Assembly: GCF_001905665.1 (NCBI RefSeq)
Contig: NZ_LIVX01000007.1
Span: forward strand, 186,001 to 250,000
Direction: 5' to 3'
Length of the DNA: 64,000 nucleotides
DNA from: Streptomyces sp. CB02261
Lineage (GTDB): Bacteria > Actinomycetota > Actinomycetes > Streptomycetales > Streptomycetaceae
In this document: positions 34,416-42,630 of the stretch, in pieces
Layout: every line of letters begins with the position of its first letter
Numbering within the stretch: position 1 is the stretch's first letter
Made by a program: the position numbers and the translations under genes
The notes under the pieces: generated by a model
The model's database searches: none
The model's input: only the letters and a program-made list of their open reading frames with translations
Told to the model about the DNA's origin: nothing

Positions 34416-35246
34416 ATGACCACAGCGGGAGCGTCGACGGCCGTGGCGAGAAGAGCGGCACGCGGCGAGGTCGTACGAGCGGGTGCCCGGGCGGGCTTCG
34501 TGGCACGCGGTGTGCTGTACCTGCTCATAGGGGCACTGGCCGTGCGGATCGGCACGACGGGCTCGGACGAACAGGCCGACCGGGGCGGGGCCCTCACGGA
34601 CGTCGCCTCGACGTCCTTCGGGACCGTCCTCCTCTGGGCCCTCGGCATAGGCCTCGCCGGCATGGCGCTGTGGCGGCTGTCCGAGGCCCTCTTCGGCGCC
34701 GCGGGACCCAAGGGCGGCCGGGCGCGCAAGCGCGCGCTGTCGGGCTGCCGCTTCGTCTTCTACGCCGTCACCTCCTTCCTCGTCCTGTCCTTCGCGGCGG
34801 GGGACCGGGGCAGCGGCGCGGGCTCGACCGACCGTCAGAGCCAGGACGTCACCGGACGTCTGCTGGGCCTGCCGGGCGGCCAGTGGTGGGTCGGCGCGGT
34901 CGCGGCCGGGTTCCTGGGAGCCGGGCTGTGGATCGCCGGCCGGGCCGTGGCGCGGAAGTACCGCAAGCACCTGCGATGGGGGCGGATGGCGTCGTACCAG
35001 CGCCGTCTGATGGACGTGACCGGCGTGGCGGGCGGTGTCGGCCGCGGGCTCGTCTTCGCCGCGCTCGGCTTCTCCGGCCTGAAGGCCTCCCTCGCCTTCG
35101 ACCCGGCCGAGGCCAAGGGCATGGACGACGCGATCCGGTCGTTCGCGCAGACCCCGGCGGGACCGTGGCTGCTGATCGCCGTGGCCGTCGGACTCGTGCT
35201 CTTCGGCGTGTTCTCCTTCGGCCAGGCGAAGTGGCGCGAGGTCTGA
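34416..35246 (+). CDS. DUF1206 membrane protein
   Basis: 276 residues with six predicted membrane helices arranged as three repeated pairs (ARAGFVARGVLYLLIGALAV; GCRFVFYAVTSFLVLSFAAG; GGVGRGLVFAALGFSGLKAS). This is the three-repeat pattern of DUF1206, a family of unknown function in actinobacteria. CCAAGGGGAGG precedes the ATG. A weak sigma-B-like element, GATT then 15 bases then GGGCAC, ends about 45 bases upstream. Confidence 0.88.
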   Translation: MTTAGASTAVARRAARGEVVRAGARAGFVARGVLYLLIGALAVRIGTTGSDEQADRGGALTDVASTSFGTVLLWALGIGLAGMALWRLSEALFGAAGPKGGRARKRALSGCRFVFYAVTSFLVLSFAAGDRGSGAGSTDRQSQDVTGRLLGLPGGQWWVGAVAAGFLGAGLWIAGRAVARKYRKHLRWGRMASYQRRLMDVTGVAGGVGRGLVFAALGFSGLKASLAFDPAEAKGMDDAIRSFAQTPAGPWLLIAVAVGLVLFGVFSFGQAKWREV

Positions 35247-35262
35247 TCCGCCGACTCGCGTC

Positions 35263-35279
35263 GAGGCCGTCGGCCTCGG
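35263..35279. terminator. Short GC hairpin between convergent genes
   Basis: CGAGGCC and GGCCTCG pair across a three-base loop between the ends of the DUF1206 gene and the minus-strand regulator. Modest but well placed. Confidence 0.4.
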
Positions 35280-35328
35280 AGCGGGCCGCACCGGACCGCC
35301 GAACCTGCCCGGCGGCGGGCGCCCCGGG

Positions 35329-36288
35329 CTAGAGCCAGCCCCGCCGGACCGCCTGGATACCCGCCTGGAAGCGGGTCTCGGCGCCCAGGGCCGTCATCAG
35401 TTCCGTGAGCCGGCGGCCGACCGTGCGCTCCGTCACGCCCAGCGCGCGGGCTATGGTCCGGTCCTTCATCCCCGACGCAAGGAGCGACAGCAACTCGCGG
35501 TCACGTGCCGAGAGTTCGGTGGGGGACTGGGGCGCGTCGACCGGGGTCGACCGGGACCACAGGTACTCGAACAGGCAGACCAGCACCTCCACCAGCGATG
35601 ACTCGCGGACCAGCAGGCGCACGTCCGGGGCCGGGTCCTTGAAGGAGGCGGGGAGCAGCGCGGTGGCACGGTCGGCGATCATCATCTTCTTGCCCCCGCC
35701 GGGCAGGATGCGCGCCTGCTCGCCCGCCTCGACGCAGCGGCGCATGGCCTTCACGTGCTCGGGGGACGACAGCGACTCGCGGGAGTAGAGGAAGCGGTAC
35801 GTGATGCCGTCGGCGAGCCGCGCGAGTTGCAGGTTGCTGGGGCTCGCCTGGCCCCCGATGTAGGGAGGAGCCCCGATGGCGATGATCTCCTCGCGCGCTC
35901 GGACCTGCATCCGGGTGACGGCGGCGAGGACCGCGTCCTCCCCCTCGACGAGCTCGACGAGAGGCGCACCCCGGGAGCCGGACGTCGCGCGCAGCCGCCC
36001 GGCCAGCTTCTCGGCGTCGAGCTGCATCGCGGCGAGTTGCCCGCGCTTGCGGTCGATCAGCGCGGACAGCGCCTCGTCGGGGCAGACGGCGACATGGACC
36101 GTCGGCGGCAGCCCGAGCCCCTCGACGAGACCCGCTTCGGCGAGGCGGTCGATCGCGGTGCCGGTGATGTCCGCGGAATGCCCGACACGAGCGGCGACTT
36201 CGTCGGTCGTGGCCCGTCCCAGATCGAGCAGGGCGAGGTAGACGTCGTTCTCGACGCGTCCGAGGCCGACCGGCTCCAGCAGGAACAC
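35329..36288 (-). CDS. TrmB-like/LuxR-type HTH regulator
   Basis: 319 residues. The N-terminus is a TrmB-like winged helix (ENDVYLALLDLGRATTDEVA, then HSADITGTAIDRLAEAGLV). The centre (about 110-240) resembles a ligand-binding or phospholipase D-like sensing fold. The C-terminus is a LuxR-type helix-turn-helix (LSARDRELLSLLASGMKDRT, ARALGVTERTVGRRLTELM). Streptomycete genomes hold many such regulators, some near biosynthetic genes. I chose the GTG at 36288, with CGAGG seven bases upstream. The palindrome at 36338-36352 may be its own operator. Confidence 0.85.
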   Translation of the reverse strand: MFLLEPVGLGRVENDVYLALLDLGRATTDEVAARVGHSADITGTAIDRLAEAGLVEGLGLPPTVHVAVCPDEALSALIDRKRGQLAAMQLDAEKLAGRLRATSGSRGAPLVELVEGEDAVLAAVTRMQVRAREEIIAIGAPPYIGGQASPSNLQLARLADGITYRFLYSRESLSSPEHVKAMRRCVEAGEQARILPGGGKKMMIADRATALLPASFKDPAPDVRLLVRESSLVEVLVCLFEYLWSRSTPVDAPQSPTELSARDRELLSLLASGMKDRTIARALGVTERTVGRRLTELMTALGAETRFQAGIQAVRRGWL

Positions 36289-36731
36289 AGGGCACCTCGT
36301 GAGCAGGTCGGGGCACAGACGCCGCACCGGACGGAATGCGACCGTAGGTCGCGCTCCGACCGCGGGTCAAGGCTCGTGCGGAGGTTCGCCGTTCGGGGAG
36401 AACCGCGCGGACCAGGAGGTTCGGCCGCTTTCCTCCCCATAGCTCCGCGACGGTCCCCACGGAGAAGCCGGACATTGTCCGGGATCGGAAACGTCAGGCG
36501 ATGTACAGGCGATTGCCCGCAGGCCGATTCTTGTCTCTGCCATCACCCTCGCGCGGGCGCCCGCCCGTACCTCGGGATGGCACGCACCGCATGTGCGGCG
36601 GATCCACCTCGGCCACGAGACGGACCCCCGGAGCTGCTGTGAGCGTCGCCACGGCGATCACCACCTCCTCACCTCTCCGATCCCGATCGTTCGAGGCAGG
36701 TCCGCTCAACCCCCCACCGAATGAGGTCCCT
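36289..36731. promoter_or_regulatory. 443-base regulatory region between divergent genes
   Basis: This gap separates the minus-strand regulator from the plus-strand carboxypeptidase and must contain both promoters. It holds the short palindrome GCGACC-GTA-GGTCGC at 36338-36352, about 50 bases upstream of the regulator, and a direct repeat CAGGCGAT near 36500. I see no convincing gene in it; the long 5' leader of the carboxypeptidase may be regulatory. Confidence 0.4.
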
Positions 36732-38504
36732 GTGCAACGCAAGTACACCGCGTGGCTCGTCGCGGGTGTCACCGCCGCCGCGGTCGTGGCCGGAACCGGC
36801 TACGGCTACGGCGTCGTCACCACCGAGCCTCCCCCCGGCAGGAAGACCACAGCCGACGATCGCGCCTACATCTACCGGATACCCGGCGGCGCCCACCTGT
36901 CCCCGAACCGGCTCGCCCGCTTCGACCTGATCGAGGACCGCGACGGCGACGACCTGTTCGTGCTCGGCGACGCCACCACGGCCGCCGAACTCATCGCGGC
37001 CGGGCTCCGCCCCAAGATCGAGCAGCGGATCGAACCCGCCCCCTGGGAGCCGCCGAAGCGCAGCGGCCAGGCCGCGGTGCTGTCCGAGGCCGTGGCCGAG
37101 GAGACGTACTACGGCGGCTACCGCACGGTGAACGCCCAGTACGCGCACCTCGACCAGGTCGCCGCCGACCACTCCGGCCTCGCCACCGTGATCGACTACG
37201 GCGACTCGTGGCGCAAGGCGTCGGGCAAGCCGAACGGTTACGACCTGAAGGCCGTCTGTCTCACCAAGAAGCAGGCCGGCGACTGCTCGCTCACGCCGAA
37301 CTCGACCAAGCCGCGCTTCTTCGTCCAGGCGCAGGTGCACGCCCGCGAGCTGACCACCGGCGAGATGGCGTACCGCTGGATCGACTACCTGACGGACGGC
37401 TACGGCAGCGACGCCACGGCCACGAAGATCCTCGACACCCGCGAGATCTGGGTGGTGCCGATCGCCAACCCCGACGGCGTCGACATGGTCCAGCAGGGCT
37501 TCATGGGTGGCAACAGCGGCCAGCAGTGGCACCGCAAGAACGCCAACCACAGCCACGGCTCGACCTGTTCGGAGAGCTCCTCCAGCGGCATCGGCATCGA
37601 CCTGAACCGCAACAACGGCTCCCACTGGGGTGGCGCCGGAACCAGCACCGACCCGTGCAACCAGACGTACAAGGGCCCGGCGAAGGACTCCGAGGCCGAG
37701 AACAAGGCGCTCCAGGCCCTCTACCGCAAGCTGTTCGCGGACAAGCGCGCCACCGGTGACAGCACCGCGGCGCCCGCCGACACCAAGGGCATGTTCGTCA
37801 CCATGCACAGCTACGCCGACATGGTGCTGTTCCCCTGGGGCTTCGACGACACCGTGGCCTCCGGCAACGACGCCGCCATGCGGGCGATCGGCAAGGAGAT
37901 GGCCAGGCTGGCGGGCGGCTGGGAGTACGGCCAGCCCGGCGAGATCCTCTACGACGCGAGCGGCTCGCACGACGACTGGGCGTACGACGACCTGGGCGTG
38001 CCGAGCTTCACCTGGGAGGTCGGCCCGAGCAGCGGCACCTGCAGCGGCTTCCACCCGGCGTACTCCTGCCAGAACACCTTCTGGAACCAGGTCAAGCCCA
38101 TGCTGACCTACGCGGCGGACAAGGCCGCCACCCCGTACGGCACCACCCCACCCCCGCCCGCCGGCTGCACCGCCACCAACGGCGACGACGTGGTCATCGG
38201 CGACAACGCCACCGTCACCTCCTCCGTCACGGTCTCCGGCTGCACCGGCACCGCCTCGTCGTCCTCGACGGCCGAGGTGCACATCAAGCACACGTACATC
38301 GGTGACCTGGTGGTGAAGCTGATCGCGCCCGACGGCACCGCGTACCCGCTGCACGCGAACACCGGCAGCGGCACCGACGACATCGACAGGACGTACACCG
38401 TCGACCTCTCCTCGGAGACCCGGAACGGCACCTGGCGGCTCAGCGTCCAGGACACCGCCACCCAGGACACCGGCACCATCGACACCTGGACCCTCAGGCT
38501 CTGA
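36732..38504 (+). CDS. Secreted zinc carboxypeptidase (M14) with P-domain
   Basis: 590 residues. A signal peptide (KYTAWLVAGVTAAAVVAGTG) is followed by a propeptide region and an M14 catalytic domain with the zinc motif QVHARELTTGEM (HxxE), IDLNRNNGSHWG (Arg/Asn substrate contacts), TMHSYADMVLFPW (third zinc ligand His) and SFTWEVGP (catalytic Glu). After about residue 490 a P-domain of the proprotein-convertase type follows (VHIKHTYIGDLVVKLIAPDG; NGTWRLSVQDTA). It should cleave C-terminal residues from extracellular peptides. The GTG at 36732 has TGAGG six bases upstream. Confidence 0.92.
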   Translation: MQRKYTAWLVAGVTAAAVVAGTGYGYGVVTTEPPPGRKTTADDRAYIYRIPGGAHLSPNRLARFDLIEDRDGDDLFVLGDATTAAELIAAGLRPKIEQRIEPAPWEPPKRSGQAAVLSEAVAEETYYGGYRTVNAQYAHLDQVAADHSGLATVIDYGDSWRKASGKPNGYDLKAVCLTKKQAGDCSLTPNSTKPRFFVQAQVHARELTTGEMAYRWIDYLTDGYGSDATATKILDTREIWVVPIANPDGVDMVQQGFMGGNSGQQWHRKNANHSHGSTCSESSSSGIGIDLNRNNGSHWGGAGTSTDPCNQTYKGPAKDSEAENKALQALYRKLFADKRATGDSTAAPADTKGMFVTMHSYADMVLFPWGFDDTVASGNDAAMRAIGKEMARLAGGWEYGQPGEILYDASGSHDDWAYDDLGVPSFTWEVGPSSGTCSGFHPAYSCQNTFWNQVKPMLTYAADKAATPYGTTPPPPAGCTATNGDDVVIGDNATVTSSVTVSGCTGTASSSSTAEVHIKHTYIGDLVVKLIAPDGTAYPLHANTGSGTDDIDRTYTVDLSSETRNGTWRLSVQDTATQDTGTIDTWTLRL

Positions 38505-38537
38505 TGCCGGGCGGCCCCTCCGCGGCGCCGCCCCCAC

Positions 38538-38568
38538 GACCCCGGCACGCACCCCGCGTGCCGGGGTC
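38538..38568 (+). terminator. 13-bp hairpin after the carboxypeptidase gene
   Basis: Perfect arms at 38538-38550 and 38556-38568 with a five-base loop, followed by a pyrimidine run (CCTTCCC). It starts 34 bases after the stop codon. Confidence 0.75.
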
Positions 38569-38618
38569 CCTTCCCGTGCGGGCGCGCTCAGGGCGGCTCC
38601 CCGCCCGGGTCCGGCGAG

Positions 38619-38675
38619 GTGGACCAATGGCTCCGTCCGGTCACGTGGACCGCCGTGGCGGTGGGCCAATGGCTC
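38619..38675. promoter_or_regulatory. Two 15-bp direct repeats 42 bases apart
   Basis: GTGGACCAATGGCTC at 38619-38633 and GTGGGCCAATGGCTC at 38661-38675 differ at one base; their starts are 42 bases apart, four helical turns. They lie upstream of the FUSC gene within a 328-base gap and look like tandem operator sites for one regulator. Confidence 0.5.
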
Positions 38676-38832
38676 AGCGCCCCGTCCGTCGGTTGAGCCG
38701 CCACACCCCCTTCGGTCTATCCTTGTAGCCATCACACACCTTCGGCGCCGCGCAGCGCCGTCCGGCGACGAGGCCGGACCGGCCCGCGGTGCCTTCGTCG
38801 TGCCCGAGCCCCCACCACCCCCGGGGAGCCTC

Positions 38833-40389
38833 GTGCGGGGCGAGGAGACAGAACAAGGGGGGCGGGATTTGGCCGCCGTGCAGAAGTACTTCATGGCCCC
38901 TGACCCGGGACGCGTCCGGCTCAGGGTCTCGCTCCGCGCCGTCCTCGGCATCACGCTCGCGGTCGCCCTGGCCGAACTGCTCGGCCTCTCCCTGACCGCC
39001 TCCATCACCGCCGGTCTCGCGGCCCTCCTCGCCCTCTTCACCGTGGCCGACCCCACCGTCCGCCGCCAGGCCGTCACCACCGCCCTGCTGCCCGCGGTCG
39101 GCTTCCCCGTCCTCGCGCTGGCGACCGTCCTGCACGACGCGCCCCTGCTCCGCGACACGGCCTGGCTGCTCGTGGTCTTCGCCGGGGTGTACGCCCGCCG
39201 CTGGGGGCCGCGCGGGCACGCCCTCGGGATCTTCGCGTTCATGCAGTTCTTCGTCACGCAGTTCCTGCACGCGCTCCCCGCGCAGCTCCCCGAGCTGTAC
39301 GCGGCCGTCGGCCTCGCCCTGCTCGCCGTCGGGGCCGTCCGCTTCCTCGCCTGGTGCATCGAGCGGCGCGTCCCGCCGCCCGCCGCGCCCGCCCCGCTGC
39401 CCGGCACCGGCCTGGCCCGCCCCACGACCCGCCAGGCCTTCCAGGCCACGGCCGCCTGCGCCGTCGCGCTCGCCGCCGGCCAGCTGATCTCGCACGAGCG
39501 CTGGTACTGGGCCGTCGGCACCGCCTGGTGGATCTTCGTCAACACCGCCTCGCGCGGCGAGACGCTCGTCCGCGGCTTCCGCCGCGTCCTCGGCACCGTC
39601 GCCGGCATCGCGGCCGGCCTCCTCATCGCCGTCCCGCTGGGCGGGGCGACCGCCCCCACCGCCCTGCTCGTCGCCGTCTGCGTCTTCGGGATCTTCTACA
39701 CCGCCCCGCTCTCGTACAGCTGGATGATGTTCTTCGTGACCGTCATGGCGGGACTCCTCTACGGACTGCTCGGCGTCCTGCACCCCGGGCTGCTGCTCCT
39801 CCGCTTCCAGGAGACCGCCGTCGGGGCGATCGGCGCGGTGATCGGCGTGGCCCTGCTGCCGGTGACCACGCACGCCGCCACCAACGCCTGGATCGAGCGG
39901 GCCGTGACCTGTGTGCACACCTGCACCACCGCCGCCGCCCGGCGCCTCGCCGGCGACCCGGGCGTCGACCCGGCGCCGCACGCCGCCGAGCTGGAGGTCC
40001 TGCTCGGCCGGGTCCGGCTCTCCGTCGCCCCGCTCGTGCATCCGCTGAGCCCGCTGCGGGCCCGCAAGGCCCGGGCGCGCCGGGTGCTCGCGCTCCTGGA
40101 CGACTGCGCCCGCGAGATCCGGGGCCTCGCCGCCGTCGCGGCCGACCCGGACGCCTCGCACGACGCCCGGCTCGTGGCCGCCGCCTGGCGCGTCGAGGCC
40201 GCGGTCCACGCCCTCGTACCCCCGGCGGAGCCGGTCCGGACGCCGGCGGCCGAGGCCCCCGGCGTGCCGCACCACCACCCCGGCGCGGAGGCGGCCCTCG
40301 GGCATCTGCACGGTCTGGAGCAGGCCCTCGTCGGCCTCGCGGCACCTCTCCGGACCTCGCACCGGGCCCCGCTGGTCCCGGCGGCCTGA
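38833..40389 (+). CDS. FUSC-family membrane protein (putative aromatic acid exporter type)
   Basis: About 518 residues. Two blocks of membrane helices (about 25-170, including VSLRAVLGITLAVALAELLG, and about 200-340, including ATAACAVALAAGQLISHERW and WIFVNTASRGETLVRGFRRV) frame the FUSC motif, followed by a long cytoplasmic helical C-terminus. Relatives export aromatic carboxylic acids or fusaric acid, sometimes with partner subunits not seen here. The GTG at 38833 has GGGGAG close upstream; GTG codons at 38800 and 38878 are alternatives. Paired direct repeats upstream suggest dedicated regulation. Confidence 0.83.
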   Translation: MRGEETEQGGRDLAAVQKYFMAPDPGRVRLRVSLRAVLGITLAVALAELLGLSLTASITAGLAALLALFTVADPTVRRQAVTTALLPAVGFPVLALATVLHDAPLLRDTAWLLVVFAGVYARRWGPRGHALGIFAFMQFFVTQFLHALPAQLPELYAAVGLALLAVGAVRFLAWCIERRVPPPAAPAPLPGTGLARPTTRQAFQATAACAVALAAGQLISHERWYWAVGTAWWIFVNTASRGETLVRGFRRVLGTVAGIAAGLLIAVPLGGATAPTALLVAVCVFGIFYTAPLSYSWMMFFVTVMAGLLYGLLGVLHPGLLLLRFQETAVGAIGAVIGVALLPVTTHAATNAWIERAVTCVHTCTTAAARRLAGDPGVDPAPHAAELEVLLGRVRLSVAPLVHPLSPLRARKARARRVLALLDDCAREIRGLAAVAADPDASHDARLVAAAWRVEAAVHALVPPAEPVRTPAAEAPGVPHHHPGAEAALGHLHGLEQALVGLAAPLRTSHRAPLVPAA

Positions 40390-40416
40390 CGCGCCGCCGC
40401 CCCGCCTCCACCGCTC

Positions 40417-40427
40417 TGGTCTAGACC
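40417..40427. promoter_or_regulatory. DasR-like (dre) operator core
   Basis: TGGTCTAGACC at 40417-40427 matches the core of the DasR responsive element (consensus ACTGGTCTAGACCAGT-like) but the outer bases on the right arm differ. It lies 66 bases before the lactonase ATG and seven bases before a TACCGT -10-like box, where a repressor would block RNA polymerase. Confidence 0.55.
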
Positions 40428-40492
40428 GCCTGCTACCGTCGGCCGGACGCAGGCCGGTCGACCACGACCGGCCCGGGGAGAGGGGAGGCGCC

Positions 40493-41548
40493 ATGGGCGG
40501 CACAGGGACGGTTCAGGGGCGGAGCGCGGTGCGGGCGTACATCGGCTCGTTCACGTCGGCCGGCGGGCGGGGCGTCCTGGCCGCGGACGTGGACGAGGAG
40601 ACCGGCGCCCTGACCGTCACCGGCGGCAGTGACGCGGTCGCCGACCCCTCCTACCTCGCCCTCGCGGGCCCGGTCCTCCACGCCGTCTCCGAGACCGAGG
40701 CGGGGGCCGTTGCCTCCTTCGACGTCACCGGCCCCGCGCCGCGGCCGCTGGGCGCGCCCGTCCCCGTCGACGGCGCGGCCCCCACCCACCTCGCCGTCAC
40801 CGCCGGCCACCTCCTCACCGCCAACTACACCGGCGGCAGCGTCACCGCCCTGCCCCTCGCCGAGGACGGCACCCCCCGGCCCGCCACGTCGGTCCTGCGC
40901 CACGCCGGCAGCGGACCCGTCGCCGCCCGCCAGGCGGGCCCGCACGCCCACCAGGTCCTCCCCGCCCCCGGCGGACGCTGGGTCGTCAGCGTGGACCTCG
41001 GCACCGACTCCGTACGGATCTGCGCCCTCGACGCCGACACCGGGGCGCTCCGCCTCCACGGCGAGACCGCGCTCCGCCCCGGCACCGGCCCGCGCCACCT
41101 CGCCTTCCACCCGGCGGGCACCCACGCGTACGTCCTGAACGAGCTGGAACCCACCCTCACCGTCTGCCGCTGGGACGCGGCGGCGGGCGTGCTCGAACCG
41201 CTCGGCGAGACCCCCGTCGTCCCCGAGGACGCCACCGGCCCCAGCCACCCCTCCGCGATCGTCGTCGCACCCGACGGGCGCTTCCTGTGGGTCGCCGTCC
41301 GCGGCGACGACACCCTCGCCGTGCTCGCCCTCGCCCCCGACGGCGCCGAGGCCTCCCTCGTCGCCACCGTGCCCTGCGCCGGCACCTGGCCGCGCGACCT
41401 GACGCTCGCCCCGTCAGGACGGCATCTGTACGCGGCCAACGAGCGCTCCGGCGACGTCACCTGGTTCACCCTCGACCCGGAGACCGGAATCCCCGTACGG
41501 GCGGGCGCGATCGAGGCCCCCGCGGCCTCGTGCGTGGTCTTCGGCTGA
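40493..41548 (+). CDS. Lactonase-family seven-bladed beta-propeller
   Basis: 351 residues of the 6-phosphogluconolactonase (YbhE-type) beta-propeller family: AYIGSFTSAGGRGVLAADVD at the start, THLAVTAGHLLTANYTGGSV, GPRHLAFHPAGTHAYVLNEL and WPRDLTLAPSGRHLYAANER mark successive blades. Family members hydrolyse sugar lactones or related esters; the substrate is open. GGGGAGG precedes the ATG. The DasR-like box upstream suggests control by amino-sugar availability. Confidence 0.88.
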   Translation: MGGTGTVQGRSAVRAYIGSFTSAGGRGVLAADVDEETGALTVTGGSDAVADPSYLALAGPVLHAVSETEAGAVASFDVTGPAPRPLGAPVPVDGAAPTHLAVTAGHLLTANYTGGSVTALPLAEDGTPRPATSVLRHAGSGPVAARQAGPHAHQVLPAPGGRWVVSVDLGTDSVRICALDADTGALRLHGETALRPGTGPRHLAFHPAGTHAYVLNELEPTLTVCRWDAAAGVLEPLGETPVVPEDATGPSHPSAIVVAPDGRFLWVAVRGDDTLAVLALAPDGAEASLVATVPCAGTWPRDLTLAPSGRHLYAANERSGDVTWFTLDPETGIPVRAGAIEAPAASCVVFG

Positions 41549-41576
41549 CCAGGCGCACCCAGCGGGCCGGCACGCA

Positions 41577-41632
41577 CCCGTACGCCGAAGGGCCCGCACC
41601 GGACATCCGGTGCGGGCCCTTCGGCGTACGGG
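41577..41632. terminator. Perfect 27-bp inverted repeat between convergent genes
   Basis: Arms at 41577-41603 and 41606-41632 are perfectly complementary with a two-base centre. It lies between the stops of the lactonase gene and the minus-strand CbiX-like gene and should terminate both transcripts. Confidence 0.85.
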
Positions 41633-41656
41633 CGGGGTGACGCGGCCTCGGGGGCC

Positions 41657-42580
41657 TCAGAGCGCCGGGGTGCCCTGCGGCTGCTGCGGCGGGATGCCCA
41701 GCGCGGACGTGTACTGCGAGAGCACCAGCTTGCCGATCGCCGGGTAGGCGCCCAGGGGCTCGGCCGCGGCGCACCCGGCCTCCTTCGAGGCCACGTCGAG
41801 CAGACCCTCGGCCAGCTCCGGGCCGATCAGGTACGGCGCGAGGGCCAGCTGCTCCGAGCCGGCGGCGCGCAGCTGCTCGGCGATCGAGGCGATCGAACCC
41901 TCCTGGTCGAGCGCGGCGGCCATCACCGGGACGGCGAGGCGCGCGGCGAGCAGCATGCCGGTGATCCCCGCGGCCTGCACGGCCTCCTCGCCGCCGACCG
42001 TGGCCAGGATGATGCCGTCGGCGGCCGTGGCGACCGTGAAGAGCCGGGCGCGGTCGGCGCGGGCCAGGCCCGCCTCCGAGAGACGCACGTGCAGCGCCTC
42101 GGCGAGCAGCGGGTGCGGGCCGAGGACATCGGTCAGCTCGGCGGTGTTGCCGGCGTCCATCACGGCCTGGCGCACCTGGCGCGTCTGGGCGCTGTCGGGG
42201 CCCGCGAGCAGCGGCACGAGGACCGCGGCGGGGCCCGTCGGGGCGCTGACCTCGCGGCCGGCGGCCAGGGCCAGCTCGTACCGCTGGGTGCGCATCGCGG
42301 AGGCGGACGTGAGCACGGTCGCCAGCGAGGGGTACTCGGTGTCGTCGCCCTCCAGGAAGCCGATCAGGGCCTCCAGGCCCGGCAGCTCGGAGCGGGCGAT
42401 GCTCACGACCTCTTCGGCCAGCGAGCGTATGGCGGCGGACGGCACGCCGGGCACAGCGAGAACCAGTGCGGGAGCGCCCTCGGGCGCCGCCGCGGGTTCG
42501 GGGCGACGGTGCCGCCCGGACTGACGGGGTCGAGGCATTCGTACAGGCAGGCCGGAAGCAGGCCCAGTGGGGGAGCTCAT
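41657..42580 (-). CDS. CbiX-like sirohydrochlorin chelatase family protein
   Basis: 307 residues with two CbiX/CbiK-like halves (PALVLAVPGVPSAAIRSLAE; AAVLVPLLAGPDSAQTRQVR; LALAPYLIGPELAEGLLDVA). The family inserts Co, Ni or Fe into sirohydrochlorin for B12 or siroheme. The usual N-terminal HGTR metal-binding motif reads VPGVPS here, so the first metal His is missing and the activity may be altered. The ATG at 42580 is chosen by similarity. It follows the kinase gene by 50 bases on the same strand. Confidence 0.75.
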   Translation of the reverse strand: MSSPTGPASGLPVRMPRPRQSGRHRRPEPAAAPEGAPALVLAVPGVPSAAIRSLAEEVVSIARSELPGLEALIGFLEGDDTEYPSLATVLTSASAMRTQRYELALAAGREVSAPTGPAAVLVPLLAGPDSAQTRQVRQAVMDAGNTAELTDVLGPHPLLAEALHVRLSEAGLARADRARLFTVATAADGIILATVGGEEAVQAAGITGMLLAARLAVPVMAAALDQEGSIASIAEQLRAAGSEQLALAPYLIGPELAEGLLDVASKEAGCAAAEPLGAYPAIGKLVLSQYTSALGIPPQQPQGTPAL

Positions 42581-42630
42581 GGCGCCGCATGCTACTGGTT
42601 TCGCCCGGAGCGCCGTCGGCTGAGGTGCGG

